Source of the DNA: Pycnopodia helianthoides
Taxonomy: Eukaryota; Echinodermata; Asteroidea; Forcipulatida; Asteriidae
Reading direction: 5' to 3'
Assembly: GCA_032158295.1 (NCBI GenBank)
Contig: CM063258.1
Coordinates: 8,760,583-8,824,582, forward strand
DNA length: 64,000 nt
Positions 50,101-56,100 of the stretch are shown here, piece by piece. Numbering within the stretch: the stretch's first letter is position 1; the number at the start of each line of letters is the position of its first letter. The notes under the pieces are model-generated. The model made no database searches, was not told where the DNA came from, and was given only the letters and a program-made list of their open reading frames with translations. The position numbers and the translations under genes are program-made.

Positions 50101-53100
50101 ACATTATAGAAAGACACAATAAGTGTCACATGTGAAAGTTTCAGCTGAACACAATGTCTACTTGCTGAGAAATGTCACAGTGATTTCACACGAACGTCGA
50201 ATCCATCCACGTTCTCAGGGTTCTTTGGTTCTTGTACGTGCACTACCAATCCTAGTACACGGGACTTATGGCTTAATGTCCCATCCGAAGGACAAAACAA
50301 TCATGGCAAAAGCATCTTGCTCGAGGACACACCTGCCACAACCCAGGATTCAATCCCACACTCTGCCGATCAGAAACACCAGGGCCCAATTTCATAAAGC
50401 CTGTAAGCATCAAAACTTGCTTAGCATAGAAAAAAATCTTGCTAATTAGCAAAACAGGCTACCAGCCAACACTCCATCAAGTTTACATTTTTTCGACCAC
50501 TCTTTTTTGCTTAGCAAAAAAATCTGTTAAGCAGTATTTTCCACTTAACAGCTTTATAAAAAACTGGGCCCTGAGCTTGAATCCGGTACTCTTAACCGCT
50601 CGGCCACGACACGCCACAATAATAAGACATAATTGACACTCACGGCTAGAGCTGTCGCTGAAAGTGCCGCCGAGGGCAGCCTACAATGATTCCTTCATAT
50701 TAGGGTGGGAATCCAGCTGCTGCAGCAGCTGTAGCCGCAGCTGCAGCAGCTGTAGCCGCAGCTGGCAGCAGTAGTCGCAGCCACTAATCTGGAAATAAAC
50801 CTTAGGGATGGGCTAATAATAATAGATCAGTTTATTCCTGGGTTAGGCCATTGGGGGGGGAAGCGGATAGAAACAAACGCATGAAATTACATACCACTGG
50901 AACGTTCCCTGCTATTGAAATCTGAAACTGTTTGAGGGCGCTGGGGACCTCAGCCTCAAGCAGCTTCACTATCAACTGATCAGCGGCCTCATTCTGGAAT
51001 GAAAAGTTTCAGTTTCAGATTATACTGTATTGGTAAATAGATACAGAGTACAAACAGAACAAAGTGAAGTACAATAGATAACACCAATTCAAAGTGCAAG
51101 AAAAAAAAATAAATAAATAAATAAATCATTACATCCCCTCTTGGGCCCAATTTCATGGAGCTGCTTAAGCACAAAAAGTAGCTAAGCAAAACAAAATTAT
51201 GCTTACCAGAATAAGGTTACCGGCCAAACTAGCATGTCACACCTATAATTTGTGACTGGTATCCTGCCGATTTCTGCTAAGCAGAAAAATGTTAAGCAAT
51301 ATTTTATGCTTTTAAAAGCAGCTCTATGAAATTGGGCCCTGTTGGACCCCCCCCCCCCAACATACATGTCCCTCATGATTGTAGTTTCCTTAATAATCAG
51401 GGCCCAATTCCATAGAGCTGCTAAAGCAGCAAATATTGCTTGCAAAATTTCTGCTCAGCATAAATGAGCAGGATGTCAGCCACAAATTGCACAGCGCATT
51501 CAGCAGCCACTGCCAGAAACACTGGGGCGAACCCCCTTCTCTTCGCGATAAGTGTAACTTTGTTTTTTTATGTGCATTACACAACACACCGGACCTACGG
51601 CTTTACGTCCTATCCGAAGGACGAGACAATAATGGTTAAGCGCCTTGCTTAAGGACACAAGTGTCAAGACCGGGACTCGAACCCACACAGAAACAAACAC
51701 CAGAGCTTAAATCCAGTGCGCTCGACCGCTCTGCCACGATACGCTAATATATACAACCTAACTACAAAATATTTGTTCAGATGTAAACGAGAGACAGCAC
51801 TTACATTATCATGATGCTTGAGCTCAGCTATTTGGTTCAGGATCTTGTAGAATATCTCGAACCATGGCAAGTAACTACGCAAATGAAAACCAGAAAAACA
51901 AACAAGTAGTGAGAAGGGAAACAGAACAAACTTGCAGGGTAGTTAAGTCAAACTAAAGTTCATCTTGTCAGTGCAGAGACGTTGTACCTCCTTAAACAGC
52001 ACTTACATCACTTGCGACTTTGAAATCGTCAAAACGTTGTAGGTTGCTTTAAAAAATAGCCCGGATGTACAAACAAAACAAGTACGCGCCGAGATATGAC
52101 ATTTTTGCACGGAGTATTCCGTTTAAGATAAGACAATTTTGCAAACTAAACAACAATGTTTTAATAATAATAATAGTATGGGGTTGAACAAAGAAATATT
52201 GACTAGCACCCCTACTGGCACCCCTGAACAAAGATATTGACAATATAGGGCTAGATAGCTCAGTTGGTAGAGCGCCGGTACGTTAATCCGGAGGTGGTTG
52301 GTTCAAATCCCGCTCTAGTCAATATTTCTTTGTTCAACCCCATACTATTTGAAATTTACCCAGTCAGTTTCCCTTGTGGTTTATTACTTGACAATAATAA
52401 TAATAAACCATTCTTTGAAAAGTGCATACGACCGTGAGGTCCCTATGCGTTGTAAATGAAATCAACAATTGTACAAAGTAAACGGATATGTTTTCACCCG
52501 GGTTTTGAATTGTTCTGACGTCTCGGCCTGTTTAACAACTTCTGGAAGACCGTTCCATATGACTTGGTTTTGATAACTGGGGGGAGTCAGAAGGGATTTA
52601 TGTGAAGATCGCAGATTTCTAGCCAAATGGGATAAAAGAAAAGGGAGAATAGAGCACCTTAGAATGCATAGACATGTCTTGGCGCCCGGTGGGTGCCTGC
52701 AGAACCCAAACCTCTGTTTATTGTCCAGTCCTGTCAGTACAAATGTAAAGTGCTGCCCTGCTGGGTTATACCTGTAACAAATGGAAAACAAATTGCTAGG
52801 AGTTTAATTCCATTAATGGGAGGAATCTGACTGTGTTCAGTTTCAACCCTCCTACTAGGTGAGCAATCAATATCGTCCATGCTGTTTTGAATAAGGGAAT
52901 AAAAGGGTAGTGACGCGGTCTTAACCGGCCTTTTAAAACCGGCAGGGTCGTGGCCGTGTGAGGTTTTAAACGGCCGGTTAAGACCAAGTCACTACTCTTT
53001 TATTCCCATTCATAAATGCCCTTTTTGTTAAAAAGTGTAATATTGTTGGAAAAATCTCAACTTTTCTGTTAACTTTCATTTCCTGTCACGTCCTCGAGCC

Positions 53101-56100
53101 CTGTTTCGCGAAGGATATACATGCCACGCTCAACAGTTGTGCGTACACGCGCGTCATAACACTAATATGTTTTTAGATTGAATACCAATATGTGTCGATT
53201 GCGTTTCGCGTAAATTAGCGCCTGCGTGTAACCTTGCGCGCCACAGGTGTGTTTAAACACTTCTAGCCGGTGTTATATCGTCCGTTTAAACACCCCCACG
53301 TGACGTCCTCTCGTCCAATCAGAATGGATAAACTGTCCCAGGTATTTATGAATGATAGAAGGGGCACGGCAATTTTCCACTGGTAAGGGGCACTTCCATG
53401 AGGAAAATGTCAATTTGTATTGGAACTTTGCAAAGGGCACCACAGCAAAAGCACAGGGCACCACAGCAAAAGCACAGGGCACCACGGCAATTACTGTGGG
53501 TGTCGTGGGTTATTTCGAGGCCTGGCCTAGCTTGCCTACAATATTATTATCAGAAATCTGAATGACCTGGACCCAAGTTCATGGCGCTGTTTACCGTGAA
53601 ATTATGCCCTTACCTCCAGCCCATCCAGATGAAGTACTAGACTTGTCCCCTGTCTTCAATCGCAAGGATCAAGACAGGCACTGGGTATTACAAGCCCAAT
53701 GATTTCATTGAAATAACCATGCAGTCCGACGTAAGCTTTCCATATCTTATCATTACGATTGGTCCGCCCCGAAGTGCCTAGTTTGTCAGCTAACCATTTT
53801 CGATCATCTGCTGCATGCACGTGTGCATAATGTTTGTATGAAATATTGTTTTCTTCACTATGTAACGACACGTTGATCGTTAGCTCATTTCAAACTCTTG
53901 TGTAGTAACAGACTACGGCCGTATCCAAACTGGCATCTACAGCTACGGCTACGAGTGTTGCTAAGGGTTTTGCTAAGGACGTCCCACAATTCAATGTATG
54001 ATGAGCCGGAAATCTAGCCGTAGCCGTAGCCACCAATTCGAACACAGCCTTAGAATCTCTGTCCGTGTGAATGGGATGCGAGGTCAAAGGTACATCCTAC
54101 CACGCCCTCAAGGCCGGTGTCTGGCCTTCTTTATCAGCCTCGAAGTGCGATATCAGATGTTCAGCCTAATGAAGTACTATGCTTTACAGGGCACCTCAGT
54201 GAGGGCGCTGTTCGAGCTTGTGACGTCATATTCAAAGGGGTCTACCAGGCCAAGAATATTTCTTATCGTTCCTTTAAAAAGAACGCAAGTTTGATTTTAA
54301 CGCTGTGCTTAAGAAGCTGCTTGAACACCGAGCGGACTCACCTACTGAGGTCACAGGGGAAACAGAATTTGGGCAACTCTTTGGTGACGCCAATGTCAAC
54401 AAAATCTTCGGGGAACTTGGATTCGATCTGCGGAGCTAGAAAAATCAACAAACCAGAAGAAGAGGAAGTTCAAAAATAGAATGATGTTAATGCCGTTTAG
54501 GTCACCATAGCCACGATAACCCCCCTGCTACCATGCACACGTTATTCAAATGATAGAACACCATTGCCGTGTTCATTAAATGTAATGGCTGTTGTATAAA
54601 ACAACTAAACACTATCCCTTTGTGTGTTGGCGGTTCTGTTCTTCTTTTTGAGGGGGGCCAGGGCTCGAATTTTACACTGGACCGCAGGCCCGAGGCCAGT
54701 GATTTTAGCGTCGGTCCAGTAAACTCATGACCGGACAAGTCCGGCGGTCTTGTGTTTTCAATTCAATAACAATTTATGTAACTCACTCTGTAATATCTTG
54801 TGAACAGAAACAAATTATGTTCGAATGTTGACTTTGAGTAATGATTAGAAATATAGTTAATACCCTCGGACAAATGAGGTAAATCTTCTCTTATATATCT
54901 TAGTGCTTGTTCAAATTAATGCAAGTTAAACTAAGCAAGGAAGTCTTTTTCTCAGTTTGAATCTGGTCTTGTAAAATTATCTCTGGTCCAGTAAAAATTT
55001 TGACATACAAGTCCTGTGGTCTTGTGGATTTTCCCCCCAAATTTGAGCCCTGGGGGGGGGGGTGGGTGAATCATTTTGCCATCAAGACAAGCATCAAGTT
55101 TATACCAAGTATATGGAAGCTGTTAGTGTTGGAATAAAAATTGATAGACTTTAATACAATACACATGGTATCAGGAACGAGGTTTGAAGAATGTGAACAT
55201 TCCTGACAACTTTTTCCTAGAGCCTGGGTTCGCCCCTTATTCTAGACCCAGACCCTCTCAGATGCTACAACTCAGAGAGTTTACAGACTCTGTGAATCAT
55301 CGTAACAGACAGATCTACAGGGTTGGACACAATGTGGACTATTTTCGTCTCCCTTTCACTTGACTTCTTTCAGAGAAAATTTCAGAGGCCCAAGGAGGTT
55401 TTCAGAAAATCCCCACATCAGGAAAAAAATCTTGAGAAATCACATGTTGGCCTTGAACTTCGCTCTTGAACAAGGGGCACGGCAATTTTCCACTGGTAAG
55501 AGGCACTTCCACGAGGAAAATGTCAATTTGTATTGGAACTTTGCAAAGGGCACCACAGCAAAAGCACAGGGCACCACGGCAATTACTGTGGGTGCTGTGG
55601 TTTATTTCAAGGCCTGCACATGCATGATTGTACATGTACATGTACATGTCACACAAACTACATGTAATTGACTTCCTGTGAGGTCATGTGAACAATAACA
55701 CACATACATTGTACTACACATTTATAAATTATACTATGTACATGTACATCAATTTGACTTCCTGATTGTGAAGCGCATGAATGAGAGTTACAACGTATGA
55801 ACCTGTGCATGTACTCAGTGCACTGGGCGGGAAATTCTTCATACACTATAAATGTCCTGCATGCATCGTAGTGTACAATATATACATTGTACATGTAATT
55901 AAAAAAAATAATAATAAAAATAATAACTAGTTCTTATAAAGCCTAGATGTATTTCACAACTAAATGTATAAATTTGCACTTTATTTTGGTCATGGACCTG
56001 TACATTCCTGTAATCTTTCTCAGCTCCCTGGGGAGTATACAGCCCTGGATTTCCCGTGGTGTTCTGAAGGCTCTTTCAAACACAATATCAACCTCTACCC

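Noticed and set aside
52251..52323. Functional tRNA gene with GTT anticodon
   Set aside because: A and B boxes are present, but the acceptor and T stems have mismatches, and the same sequence occurs many times as part of a mobile element.
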